Origin: Petrocella atlantisensis
GTDB taxonomy: Bacteria > Bacillota > Clostridia > Lachnospirales > Vallitaleaceae
Length of the DNA stretch: 64,000 bases
Assembly: GCF_900538275.1 (NCBI RefSeq)
Contig: NZ_LR130778.1
Span: 3,220,001-3,284,000 of the forward strand
Reading direction: 5' to 3'
The translations under genes were made by a program, and so were the position numbers. Below, piece by piece: positions 55,171 to 63,700 of the stretch (position 1 is its first letter; each line of letters begins with the position of its first letter). The notes below the pieces were generated by a model. It saw nothing but the letters and a program-made list of their open reading frames with translations, was not told the DNA's origin and searched no databases.

Positions 55171-55258
55171 AAAAGAACCATATAGCTCTATTTAAGTTGC
55201 CAACTAATAATTAATTTTAGCCAACTAGAGTTTGATTCAGGGTGCCGTAAGTGACTTC

Positions 55259-55332
55259 CTATAACAGCATATGACATACATGGACAGTAACAAGGAAGGA
55301 TGTCTACGTCGTGAATGCGCGGAACGTAAACT
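55259..55332 (+). repeat. attC site 1
   Basis: CTATAAC (55259-55265) to GTAAACT (55326-55332), 74 bases. The arms share the GGAAGGATGTC and ACGTCGT segments with sites 6 to 9. The right core is degenerate (GTAAACT). Confidence 0.75.
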
Positions 55333-55361
55333 GAAATAATAGCTAGTATATAGGAGGATTT

Positions 55362-56027
55362 ATGTATTTAGACTACATTTTAGACAAGTATGAAACAGAA
55401 GTGAAGCATTACAGATTAAAGAAATATCAAGATTTAAGTTTTACAACGGTAGTGGCATTAGCCATATTGGGATCTATTATTTTGCTGTTAGTTGGATTTA
55501 TGATTTCAACACTAGTTTCGAACGATCCTACGACATTCTACACTGCCACAGCAATTATGATGACGATTTCTTTTGTTTTAGGCCTAGTTATTGACCGTGA
55601 AGTGAAACTTACTTCGCATAAATTCATAGATTCTTATGAAGAGATCTTGGATGAAGTTGAAGCTCTACTTAATAGAACGGAGTTCTCCATTAACTCTAAA
55701 GTTAAGCTTGAATATCTAATAGGTACAATTAATATGAGATTAGAGAGACCTTCTAACATAGATGTTCTAAAGAGAACAATATTTAGACCATTCATAATAA
55801 TCATTTTACCAGTTATTGCATTTGGTATAGGAATTTTGCCTGATTTACTTGCTCCTACAGAGTTGTTTTTAGTAACAGGAGTAGTGCTTATGTTAGCTGT
55901 TTTATTCTATCTTCCATTATTGGTATTTTACCCACTTATTGAAAGAAGAGTTAATCGACGACATATTCTTCTTCAAAGACTACTTGAAGATATTACAGAT
56001 ATTTTTCAAAGAAGATATCTTGGGTAA
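55362..56027 (+). CDS. Cassette 2: four-helix membrane protein
   Basis: A 221-residue membrane protein with two pairs of hydrophobic helices (about 27-50, 60-77, 143-162 and 168-190). A charged cytoplasmic loop of about 60 residues lies between the pairs (DSYEEILDEVEALLNRTEFS), and the ends are charged as well. The symmetry suggests a duplicated hairpin unit. No known family recognised. AGGAGG precedes the ATG at ideal distance. Confidence 0.75.
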   Translation: MYLDYILDKYETEVKHYRLKKYQDLSFTTVVALAILGSIILLLVGFMISTLVSNDPTTFYTATAIMMTISFVLGLVIDREVKLTSHKFIDSYEEILDEVEALLNRTEFSINSKVKLEYLIGTINMRLERPSNIDVLKRTIFRPFIIIILPVIAFGIGILPDLLAPTELFLVTGVVLMLAVLFYLPLLVFYPLIERRVNRRHILLQRLLEDITDIFQRRYLG

Positions 56028-56043
56028 AATCCGCTATTACTTC

Positions 56044-56217
56044 AGTTAACAGTACATTAACACTTCGGGCCGACCTAGGGGACGGCGTTGGAGAATAAGT
56101 CGACCACATACAGCCCACCAAGCCCGTCGGGACCGATATCCGCATTAGCCACCACAAGGGTGGCATGAGCGAATATCTCTAGGTGGCTGGTACGTCGTGA
56201 ATGCGAGAGTGTTAGAC
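56044..56217 (+). repeat. attC site 2, long form
   Basis: AGTTAAC (56044-56050) to GTTAGAC (56211-56217), 174 bases, the longest of the nine. It contains an internal hairpin GCCACC-acaag-GGTGGC and an ACGTCGTGAATGCG arm like that of site 1. Left and right arms match poorly, so this may be a hybrid of two sites. Confidence 0.65.
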
Positions 56218-56318
56218 AACAGATTCTAGCGGGGGAGTAGTTATTCTTTCGCCGTCCTTGGCTCACTTATGAATTCCAGATTTAATTATAAGATAATGAA
56301 TAGAAGGAGTAAGTAAAA

Positions 56319-57235
56319 ATGAGTATTCAATCCTATATACTAAAAAAAATTCTTAGAAAAGTTGTACCAACGGATGAAGACTTTATCTTAAGAAGAAAGA
56401 AAACAGATGAGTCAGCTAAGAAGAATTCATTGGCTAAAAATGTTAATATTCAACAGGTTCAGTTAGACCTTGTAGCTTGTGAATGGGCCTATCTAGAAAA
56501 TGCACCATTAGATAAAGTTATTATATATTTACATGGGGGAGGATTTTGTATTGGATCCATTGATACATACAGACATTTTACTAGTAGATTAGCTAAGGCG
56601 ACGGGTATTAGAGTATTGTATGTGGAATACAGGTTAGCTCCAGAGTATCCTTTTCCTGGAGCATTAGAGGATGTAATTACAGTATATCAAAGTCTTTTAT
56701 CACAAGGAATATCTTCTGAAAACATAATTTTCGTAGGAGATTCTGCTGGAGCAGGACTATGTTTATCTACAACATTAGCCTTAAGAGACAAGGGAGAATT
56801 ATTACCAACAGCCCTGATACTTTACTCACCCTGGACTGATCTTACATTAACATCTAAAAGTTTAATAACTAATGAAAAAAAGATCCTTTAGTCTTTGTAA
56901 ATGATCAAAAAAAGCTGGTGATGGCGTATACAAAAGAGAAAGATGTAAAAAACCCATTGGTTTCTCCTAGGTTTGGAGATTTCAATGGATTCCCTCCAAT
57001 ACTTATACATACAGGTACTGATGAGATATTACTTGATGACTCATTAAATCTACTAGAAAAGGCAAAAAATGATGGTGTAGAAGCAACCTTCAAATTATGG
57101 AAGGGAATGTTTCATGTTTTTCCGATTTTTCCAGATCACACTCCAGAAGGTAAAAAATCGCTTAAAGAAGTTGTCACATTTATTCGTAATAAATGGGGAT
57201 TGAATAATTCTAGCAAATTATCTAACGAACAATGA
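56319..57235 (+). pseudogene. Cassette 3: HSL-type alpha/beta hydrolase, frameshifted
   Basis: Two frames together encode a complete esterase of the hormone-sensitive lipase family, about 305 residues. The first (56319-56891) has the oxyanion motif YLHGGGFCIGS and the nucleophile serine in GDSAGAGL. The second (to 57235) has the acid in HTGTDEILLDDS and the histidine in GMFHVFP. The break is in a run of seven A at 56875-56881; one more A restores NEKKDPLVFVNDQKK, then MAYTKEKD, the expected family sequence. It is a true mutation, transcriptional slippage or a sequencing error. GAAGGAG precedes the ATG. Confidence 0.85.
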
Positions 57236-57345
57236 AAATAATTTAAATTGAGAAAATGGACAAAAAAGATATAAAAAGAAGTTTGGTTTAAATAAGTACC
57301 AGATTTACGCTCCGCTGTCCTTGGCTCCACTATCTAGAATACATC

Positions 57346-57418
57346 GTCTAACAGCGTATCTCCAACATGCCAAGTAGATGAAGGATTGGTCACTTCGTAG
57401 ACACGCGAACCGTTAGAA
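57346..57418 (+). repeat. attC site 3
   Basis: GTCTAAC (57346-57352) to GTTAGAA (57412-57418), 73 bases, with arms CAGCGTATCT and AGACACGCG around a central spacer. Confidence 0.82.
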
Positions 57419-57454
57419 GACATTCGCCATAAAACAATGAAAAGAGGCAGACAA

Positions 57455-59677
57455 ATGCTTAAAGGCAAATTCAACAACTGTTACGGCTTGAAATCTTTTG
57501 AATTAGAAATGATTAATTTCACATATAACAACAAAGCACTTATATATTCTCCTAATGGTGTAATGAAAACTTCATTTGCAAAATCTCTGGATGATATACA
57601 AAACGGTATAATTCCAGAAGATCGAATTTTTACGAAAGTTCCCAAATTTGAACTTGAGTATAAAGGACGAAAATGCAATACGGAGGATAGTACAGAAGTC
57701 TTGAAAGCAATGGGACTATATGTAATTCATTCATTTAATGAAAGTTTAGAAGCAAAAGAAAGCATTTCCACGCTTCTGGTTGACCGTCTATTGAAGAAAG
57801 AATATGAAGACATTATAGGTTCTCTCGAAGGAGAGGTGAAAATATTCATAAATGCTTTGAATAGTAAATCTCAAGTTTCAAAAAATAACGTCAAGGACGT
57901 CTTGTTTACTGATTTCAAATTAACTAAAGACCAAGAATGGTTGGATTTGTTCAAGAAAATCACGGAGAAGTATCCTTCTTTTGAGACTACTGAAGATCTT
58001 AGAGGGCTGGATTACAATACGATTTTTAACGCTAAAGCTATTAAAATCTTAGAAAACCCCAAATTCAAGAGAAGTATCGAAAGATACATCGAAATATTGG
58101 ACGACTTAATAAAACAGTCAACCTTTCTGACGAAGGGATTTGATGACTATAAAGCAGACCAGTTAGGGAAATCGTTTGGGAAATATGACCTTTTCGCTGC
58201 AAAGCACATAATCAAACTTAATGATGGAACGGAAATTCAATCATCAAGCGAATGGGAAATAAAATACAAAGAAGAAATGTCTCGAGTTGAAAAAGCACCT
58301 GAATTGAAGAAAGTTTACTCAGAAATAAGCAAAATGCTAAATGGATCAGAAGAGTCTCGATCTCTTAAAGAAATTTTGAAGAGCAACAAACAACTTATTC
58401 GATATCTTGATGATCTTGACGATCTAAAAATTAAACTCTGGCTAAATTATATTGCTGAAAGCCGAGGCGTATATGACAATTTGCAGTTGCGATTTGAATC
58501 TGCAGAAAAGAGAATAGGAGAAATTTTTGATGAAGCCAATAAGAGGCGAGATGTATGGGTGAAGATAGTTGAAGATTTCAATGCGCGATTTAATGTTCCA
58601 TTCAAAATACGTATCAAAAATCAAGCACATGTATTACTTAAAAGCGAAGCTCCGAACATAGTATTCGACTACGAGCGAGGAGCAGATAAGGTTGAAAAGG
58701 CTCATAAAGAGTTAATGAGCGTATTAAGTATGGGGGAAAAGCGTGCTTTATATTTACTGCAAATTCTTTTTGATATTGAGTTGAAAAAATCAGAAGTCCT
58801 GACAAGCGGAGACAGTGTCCTTGTCGTAGTTGATGATATTGCAGATTCATTTGATTACAAGAATAAATACGCCATTATTGAATATCTAAAGGAAATCTCA
58901 GAAGCGAAGAATCTTGATTTGCTAATTCTGACTCACAACTTTGATTTTTACAGGACTGTTGCATCAAGATTGGACATTAAGCGTGAAAATACGTTTATTG
59001 TTCAAAGAGATGAAAACGACAATCTGATAATGTCGAAATTTGGATATACAAAAGATGTCTTCAAACGAATGGTTGTTGAGAAATTAAAAAATGGCAAAAT
59101 CAATACTGATACACAAAAGACAAAATGGCTAATTGCAGGGATACCATTTTTTAGAAACATAGCTGATTATATGGGCAAGGATGACGTATATGCTGAATTA
59201 ACTAACCTGCTTCACTTAAAGACTAAGACGGATACCATTACGATTAATGATTTGTGGTCAGAATATCAAAAAGTAATTGCATTAGAACCCTTAGTAATTC
59301 CTGATGCAAGCAAGACGGTTATGAAGCTTCTTAGTGATTTGTCGGCTCAAATATCAAGTGTGCAAGCAGAAGAAGCATGCCTCGAAAATAAAATAATCCT
59401 GTCTATTGCAGTAAGAATTGAAGCCGAAAAATTTATGTTAAAAAAGTACAATGAATCCAAAATGACTCCTCTTCAGTCAGATTCGAACCAGACAAGAGAG
59501 TGGTTTGAGGGAATTAAAGCAAGACTTTTACCTGAGGAGCACAAGATTCTCGAGCAGGTTAATATGGTAACGCCTGAAAACATCCATATTAATGCATTTA
59601 TGTACGAACCAATAATTGATCTTTCTGACTGGCACTTGAAAAAAATATATTCGGACATTAAACTGCTTAATGCTTAA
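57455..59677 (+). CDS. Cassette 4: AAA_13-like ATPase (RloC/PrrC-related)
   Basis: A 740-residue ABC-type ATPase. There is a variant Walker A, IYSPNGVMKTSFAKSL (Met where the motif normally has Gly). A long insert of about 380 residues follows. Then come the signature LSMGEKRALYLLQILFDIE, Walker B SVLVVVDDIADSFDYKNK and the H-loop LLILTHNFDFYRTVASRL. The DDIADSFD and LTHNFDF pattern is that of AAA_13 proteins such as the tRNA nucleases RloC and PrrC. I see no recognisable nuclease domain in the about 200-residue tail. A defence role is inference. Start taken at ATG 57455 after AGAGG; ATG 57437 is an alternative without a ribosome site. Confidence 0.75.
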   Translation: MLKGKFNNCYGLKSFELEMINFTYNNKALIYSPNGVMKTSFAKSLDDIQNGIIPEDRIFTKVPKFELEYKGRKCNTEDSTEVLKAMGLYVIHSFNESLEAKESISTLLVDRLLKKEYEDIIGSLEGEVKIFINALNSKSQVSKNNVKDVLFTDFKLTKDQEWLDLFKKITEKYPSFETTEDLRGLDYNTIFNAKAIKILENPKFKRSIERYIEILDDLIKQSTFLTKGFDDYKADQLGKSFGKYDLFAAKHIIKLNDGTEIQSSSEWEIKYKEEMSRVEKAPELKKVYSEISKMLNGSEESRSLKEILKSNKQLIRYLDDLDDLKIKLWLNYIAESRGVYDNLQLRFESAEKRIGEIFDEANKRRDVWVKIVEDFNARFNVPFKIRIKNQAHVLLKSEAPNIVFDYERGADKVEKAHKELMSVLSMGEKRALYLLQILFDIELKKSEVLTSGDSVLVVVDDIADSFDYKNKYAIIEYLKEISEAKNLDLLILTHNFDFYRTVASRLDIKRENTFIVQRDENDNLIMSKFGYTKDVFKRMVVEKLKNGKINTDTQKTKWLIAGIPFFRNIADYMGKDDVYAELTNLLHLKTKTDTITINDLWSEYQKVIALEPLVIPDASKTVMKLLSDLSAQISSVQAEEACLENKIILSIAVRIEAEKFMLKKYNESKMTPLQSDSNQTREWFEGIKARLLPEEHKILEQVNMVTPENIHINAFMYEPIIDLSDWHLKKIYSDIKLLNA

Positions 59678-59694
59678 AGGCATGGCGAACGATC

Positions 59695-59850
59695 TTCTAA
59701 CAATGAGTCTTGCGCAAGAGTTTCGGGCATGATTCGTGCGGGTTCCGGACGTCGCCCGAAACCACACCCTCTCACCGGGGGGCAAGCCCCTCTTTGGGGT
59801 CAATCTTCTCCAGTCTGGTTCAAGGGCGTCGCAAACCCGGAACGTTAGAT
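59695..59850 (+). repeat. attC site 4, long GC-rich form
   Basis: TTCTAAC (59695-59701) to GTTAGAT (59844-59850), 156 bases. Much richer in GC than the surroundings, with a hairpin of GGGGGCAAGCCCC type and a long arm GTTCCGGACGTCGCCCG. It suggests a cassette drawn from a different genome. Confidence 0.78.
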
Positions 59851-59874
59851 GAAATACAAATAAGGAGTGGTAAT

Positions 59875-60636
59875 ATGTTAGAAATTATTGAGGAAGAAGA
59901 TAACCTTAAAGTGACAATTTCTAGTGGGAACGGTATTCCATTCAATCATATATTGGAAAAATTTAAAACATTAATTCCTAAAGAAGAACGTAAATGGAAT
60001 GCGGAGAAAAAATGTTGGGTACTTTCCAATAAATATTTAGATCAATTAAAGGATCTAAACGAAGCAATCACAGATGGCGATTTAAATATCGAAAGAGACG
60101 AGTTGATTTTAGAAATTCAAATGTCTGGACTAAGAGATATAGAATCCTTACCCAAATCTATGAAAAAGAGGGCAAAATGGGCCATAAAGCATTTGATAGA
60201 AGATACAGAAGGTATTGAAAAGCAATTTTCGATTTCAAGAAGTGAATGGGGAGTTTTTAATCCTGATGATAATCTTTGGTATTTTGAATCAGGTAGATAT
60301 AGTCATTCATCTCCACAAGAGCATGACAAAAGTGTAATAAAAAGTGCATATAGAAGTCTTGAGCATGTGAGAGTAAATGGTCACAGAGCAATTGAATTTT
60401 CTGAAATGCTTGATTTTAAGTTTAGATTTAGGCAATTGATTTTAGAGAAATATGATTATCAATGTTTTATTTGCGGTATTCCAGAGTATATTCAGAAACT
60501 GCATATGCATAGAGTTATTCCTGGTAAATATGGAGGAGAATATATTGAAGAAAATGTAGTTTTAGTTTGTCCAAAACATCATAAGATGGTTGAAGGAAGG
60601 TCATGGGATGAAATTAATGAACTAAGAATGAATTAA
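59875..60636 (+). CDS. Cassette 5: HNH endonuclease domain protein
   Basis: A 253-residue protein. Residues about 190-245 form an HNH domain: the CxxC pair in YDYQCFICGIPE, the histidines in LHMHRVIPGKYGG and the CPKHHKM metal site. The first 130 residues hold a small domain beginning MLEIIEEEDNLKVTISSGNG with a WNAEKKCWVLSNKYLD stretch, unknown to me. The frame extends upstream through the attC site to 59710, but ATG 59875 follows AAGGAGTGG. A restriction-type or mobile nuclease is likely. Confidence 0.82.
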   Translation: MLEIIEEEDNLKVTISSGNGIPFNHILEKFKTLIPKEERKWNAEKKCWVLSNKYLDQLKDLNEAITDGDLNIERDELILEIQMSGLRDIESLPKSMKKRAKWAIKHLIEDTEGIEKQFSISRSEWGVFNPDDNLWYFESGRYSHSSPQEHDKSVIKSAYRSLEHVRVNGHRAIEFSEMLDFKFRFRQLILEKYDYQCFICGIPEYIQKLHMHRVIPGKYGGEYIEENVVLVCPKHHKMVEGRSWDEINELRMN

Positions 60637-60653
60637 TAACATATTTGAACTAC

Positions 60654-60771
60654 ATCTAACACGCCGATTACCCAAATCACTCTGTTGACACAGCCTTGCG
60701 AGGCAAGGTCAGCGCCACTTTTGCCCTAAGGGTCAAAAGGAGTGACTTCGGTAATCGCGGGAACGTTAGGC
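60654..60771 (+). repeat. attC site 5
   Basis: ATCTAAC (60654-60660) to GTTAGGC (60765-60771), 118 bases. The arms CGCCGATTACC and GGTAATCGCGGG pair well, and the loop carries a second hairpin, CACTTTTGCCC/GGGTCAAAAGGAGTG. Confidence 0.85.
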
Positions 60772-60812
60772 GATATAATTAACTATTTTTGTGACACACG
60801 GGGAGTGATTAC

Positions 60813-61586
60813 ATGAAAGATTGGAATCCAGATCTATATAAAAGGTTTGAAAAGCAAAGAACTCAACCAGTAAAAGATTTAATAGGCAGTATCGAAATAA
60901 AGTACGTTAATAGAATTATTGACATTGGATGTGGACCTGGTAATAGTACTGAACAACTGGCTCTAAGATGGACGGATGCATCAATTATAGGTATTGATAG
61001 TTCCGCGAATATGATTAAAGAAGCCAATGAAAGGTTGCCACAGATTCAGTTTGAAGAACGGGATGCTAATCAAGATTTAAGTGGCTTAGGTCAATTTGAT
61101 TTAGTTTTTTCGAATGCTGCCATACAGTGGATGCCAAACCATCATGAATTATTACATAAGTTTTTCGGATTAGTTCAAGAAGGTGGTGCACTAGCAGTAC
61201 AGATTCCTAGCGTTAGCAATATGGGAATACAAAGAGCTGTTAAAGAAACGGCTATAAGTGAGAAGTGGAACGGTAGATTTATAACGAATTCATATTTAAA
61301 TTATGAAAACACAGAATACTATTATAATATATGTAGTGAGTTAAGTGAGGAAGTTTATATATGGGAAACGGACTATTACCATGTAATGGAAAATCATCAA
61401 AGGATAATCGAATGGTATAAATCAACAGGTATGAAACCATATTTAGACGCAATAGATACGCAGGGTGAAAGAATGGAATTTGAAGAAACTGTATTAGATA
61501 AGATTCGGATATATTATAAAGAACAGCGAAACGGTAGAGTATTATTCCCTTTCAGACGCATATTCTTTATAGTTTACAAGGAATAA
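60813..61586 (+). CDS. Cassette 6: SAM-dependent methyltransferase (trans-aconitate methyltransferase-like)
   Basis: A 257-residue class I methyltransferase. The N-terminal WNPDLYKRFEKQRTQPVKDL is typical of the trans-aconitate 2-methyltransferase (Tam) family. The SAM motif is RIIDIGCGPGNSTEQL, with IIGIDSSANMIKEA, ERDANQDL and FDLVFSNAAIQWMPNHHELL following. The substrate may differ from trans-aconitate, and the family also methylates other carboxylates. GGGGAGTG precedes the ATG. Confidence 0.88.
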   Translation: MKDWNPDLYKRFEKQRTQPVKDLIGSIEIKYVNRIIDIGCGPGNSTEQLALRWTDASIIGIDSSANMIKEANERLPQIQFEERDANQDLSGLGQFDLVFSNAAIQWMPNHHELLHKFFGLVQEGGALAVQIPSVSNMGIQRAVKETAISEKWNGRFITNSYLNYENTEYYYNICSELSEEVYIWETDYYHVMENHQRIIEWYKSTGMKPYLDAIDTQGERMEFEETVLDKIRIYYKEQRNGRVLFPFRRIFFIVYKE

Positions 61587-61620
61587 TTCAAGACTATCGG
61601 TTACTTCCGTTAATTACATC

Positions 61621-61696
61621 GTCTAACAACATATTAGCGATATGGGTGATTTAATCGGAAGGTTACCACACATCGCTAATACACAGGACGTTATGT
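61621..61696 (+). repeat. attC site 6
   Basis: GTCTAAC (61621-61627) to GTTATGT (61690-61696), 76 bases. The arms ATTAGCGATATGGGT and ACCACACATCGCTAAT pair, and GGAAGG is shared with sites 1 and 9. Confidence 0.88.
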
Positions 61697-61732
61697 GCAA
61701 TAATCATTCTGGGTAATAGAAAAGACCACCCT

Positions 61733-61990
61733 TTAGTAGTGGTCCTTGCATGAGGTAATGACAAGTTTTTCGTCATCGATTTTATAGATTATTCTATGTT
61801 CATTATTGATCCGGCGACTCCAGTAACTACTTAGATCATGTTTCAACGGTTCAGGTTTACCAATACCATGTGAGAAGCCATCTCGCTTAATGCTTTTGAT
61901 GAGTTTATTAATTCGTTTTACCAGTTGTTTGTCAGTTTGTTGCCAGTATAGATAGTCATTCCAAGCGTTGTCGGTGAATATTTTAATCAT
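61733..61990 (-). CDS. yoeB: Cassette 7: YoeB family toxin
   Basis: An 85-residue ribosome-dependent mRNA endonuclease of the Txe/YoeB family. The N-terminal MIKIFTDNAWNDYLYWQQTD and the end LSSYWSRRINNEHRIIY, then ITSCKDHY are typical. The usual catalytic residues Glu (KPEPLKH), Arg (RRINNEHR) and the C-terminal His are present. The start overlaps the antitoxin stop by 8 bases. It is on the minus strand, against the direction of every other cassette gene. Confidence 0.94.
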   Translation of the reverse strand: MIKIFTDNAWNDYLYWQQTDKQLVKRINKLIKSIKRDGFSHGIGKPEPLKHDLSSYWSRRINNEHRIIYKIDDEKLVITSCKDHY

Positions 61991-62237
61991 CTATTAGCTC
62001 TCTTTCAGAGTATTTGCCTTGCTCGTATTGATCAATACCATCTTTGATTTTCTGGTATCTTTCTGGATTGCTAAAGACGCGGAAGTTTTCCATCATATTG
62101 TTGTATTCGGCTTCTGACATCATTACTATGTTTTCGCCACGTGAACGAGTTACGATAATAGCTTCGACGTCTTCTACTACTTTGTCACATATTTCTTTGA
62201 AGTGGCTACGTACTTGGGAACTTGTAATAGCGATCAT
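61983..62237 (-). CDS. yefM: Cassette 7: YefM family antitoxin
   Basis: An 84-residue antitoxin with the N-terminal DNA-binding part of the Phd/YefM family (MIAITSSQVRSHFKEICDKV, then VTRSRGENIVMMSEAEYNNM) and an acidic C-terminal tail that wraps YoeB. A perfect AGGAGGTGAT site lies five bases before the ATG. Its own promoter is overlapped by TTGTAC repeats, so autoregulation is expected. Toxin-antitoxin cassettes stabilise long arrays in other integrons. Confidence 0.94.
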   Translation of the reverse strand: MIAITSSQVRSHFKEICDKVVEDVEAIIVTRSRGENIVMMSEAEYNNMMENFRVFSNPERYQKIKDGIDQYEQGKYSERELIDD

Positions 62238-62242
62238 ATAAT

Positions 62243-62284
62243 CACCTCCTAGACATATTGTACCATATGTTGTACGAATGTCAA
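62243..62284 (-). promoter_or_regulatory. yefM promoter, operator and ribosome site
   Basis: On the minus strand TTGACA (62284-62279), 16-bp spacer, TACAAT (62262-62257), then AGGAGGTG (62250-62243). Two plus-strand TTGTAC hexamers (62258-62263 and 62270-62275), 12 bases apart, overlap the promoter and resemble the TGTACA cores bound by YefM. Confidence 0.8.
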
Positions 62285-62328
62285 TCGCACAATTTAGAGT
62301 GTATTGGGAGCTGACGAATGATTACTGC

Positions 62329-62404
62329 ACATAACAGCAAGTTGACGATATGGGCTTTGAATAAGGATGGATACCACACATCGTCAACTCACAGTACGTT
62401 ATGT
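62329..62404 (+). repeat. attC site 7
   Basis: ACATAAC (62329-62335) to GTTATGT (62398-62404), 76 bases. The arms AAGTTGACGATATGG and CATCGTCAACT pair. Nearly identical to site 8. Confidence 0.92.
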
Positions 62405-62445
62405 GATGTGACATTAATTCCTAGTTATGAGAGAGGATATAAGAT

Positions 62446-62952
62446 ATGAAGAAATTCACAACAGTATTAATTAAACTCTTATCACTATACTATCTTGTTA
62501 AGACTATTGGTAGTTTGAGCAATATAATTTACTATTTGCCGATGATGATGAAGACTAAACCTATGAGTGAGAATATTGGAATTTTTGGTCTGGTTTTTGT
62601 ATTCATGGTTAATGCTGTAATCTGTATAGTTCTATGGTTACTAAGTTCAAGAATATCAGGTGTTATTGTACAAGATGAAAGAAAGATTGATTCCGTTGAT
62701 ATTGTATTAGATTATAATAGTCTTTTGCTTATTGGAATTAAAATAGTTGGGGTAATTCTTGTGATTCTTTCAATAGAAGAAGGGGTATATGAAGCAATAT
62801 CAGTTTTTGGTGTCAATTTAGATCGATTTGATTTAGTTCAAAGAATGACAATGCTCTTGAACCTTATGTTTCCATTTTTAAAGGTGATAATTGGTTATAT
62901 GCTTATAGTTAATAGTAAATTACATGCATTGATTAGAGGGCAAGAGATATAG
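62446..62952 (+). CDS. Cassette 8: small membrane protein
   Basis: A 168-residue protein with four predicted membrane helices (about 5-30, 45-68, 90-108 and 130-155). The second and third are separated by a short acidic loop (VQDERKIDSVDIVLDYN). The N-terminus MKKFTTVLIKLLSLYYLVKT is a membrane anchor rather than a cleaved signal. No family recognised. GAGAGGATA precedes the ATG. Placed between two nearly identical attC sites. Confidence 0.72.
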   Translation: MKKFTTVLIKLLSLYYLVKTIGSLSNIIYYLPMMMKTKPMSENIGIFGLVFVFMVNAVICIVLWLLSSRISGVIVQDERKIDSVDIVLDYNSLLLIGIKIVGVILVILSIEEGVYEAISVFGVNLDRFDLVQRMTMLLNLMFPFLKVIIGYMLIVNSKLHALIRGQEI

Positions 62953-62981
62953 TTGATTCTAAAGCTGACGGAATTAACGTT

Positions 62982-63056
62982 ACATAACAGCGAGTTGACG
63001 ATATGGGCTTGAACAAGGATGGATACCACACATCGTCAACTCACAGGACGTTAGGC
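62982..63056 (+). repeat. attC site 8
   Basis: ACATAAC (62982-62988) to GTTAGGC (63050-63056), 75 bases. Arms GAGTTGACGATATGG and CATCGTCAACTC. Differs from site 7 at only a few positions, apart from the right core. Confidence 0.92.
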
Positions 63057-63091
63057 GAAATTAATCTTTCGGATAGACAAGGAGAATAAAT

Positions 63092-63679
63092 ATGGATTAT
63101 AAAGGTCACAAGGGATATTCAAAACCGGATGGTTCTACTACAGAAGCTTGGTCTGATTATACGTGTGGACATTGTGGAACTTATGTATCAGGCGCTGTAA
63201 TTGCATATACAGGGCCTGTAGGTGCAAGAGCTGAATGGTTGGTATGTACAAAGTGTGGGCATGGTTCTTACAGGAAGGATAATAACATTATATATCCTGG
63301 ACAAGTAGAGGGGCCAAGCCTTACTGGAGTACCAGAAGATGTATATGAAGCATACAACGAAGCTCGAAACTGTATGTCAGTTAATGCCTTTAATGCAACT
63401 GAACTAATTTGTCGCAAGATACTAATGCATGTAGCTGTTGAGAAGGGGGCAGAAGAAGGTAAGTCTTTTGCTTTTTACTTAGATGAACTTGAATCTTTGG
63501 GTTATATTACACCGCCAATGAAGAAGTGGGTAGATATTATTAGGAAGAATGGTAATAGTGCAACTCATAAGATAGAAGAACCAAATAAAGGTCGAGCTAT
63601 GAGTTCTCTGATGTTTACAGCAGAGCTTTTGCGCATAATTTATGAGATGGAGCACTTTGCATCAACCTTCAGTGTATAG
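63092..63679 (+). CDS. Cassette 9: DUF4145 domain protein
   Basis: A 195-residue protein. The N-terminal zinc-ribbon-like part has CGHCG and CTKCG pairs around residues 26-30 and 52-56. The C-terminal helical DUF4145 domain (about 85-190) has ARNCMSVNAFNATELICRKI, then ATHKIEEP and SLMFTAELLRIIYEME. DUF4145 proteins are often found near restriction or defence genes; no activity is established. AAGGAGAATA precedes the ATG. Confidence 0.85.
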   Translation: MDYKGHKGYSKPDGSTTEAWSDYTCGHCGTYVSGAVIAYTGPVGARAEWLVCTKCGHGSYRKDNNIIYPGQVEGPSLTGVPEDVYEAYNEARNCMSVNAFNATELICRKILMHVAVEKGAEEGKSFAFYLDELESLGYITPPMKKWVDIIRKNGNSATHKIEEPNKGRAMSSLMFTAELLRIIYEMEHFASTFSV

Positions 63680-63700
63680 TATGTTGTCAAGATTAACATC

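Noticed and set aside
59710-59874. N-terminal extension of the HNH protein through attC site 4
   Set aside because: It translates the recombination site and its hairpins; ATG 59875 has the ribosome site.
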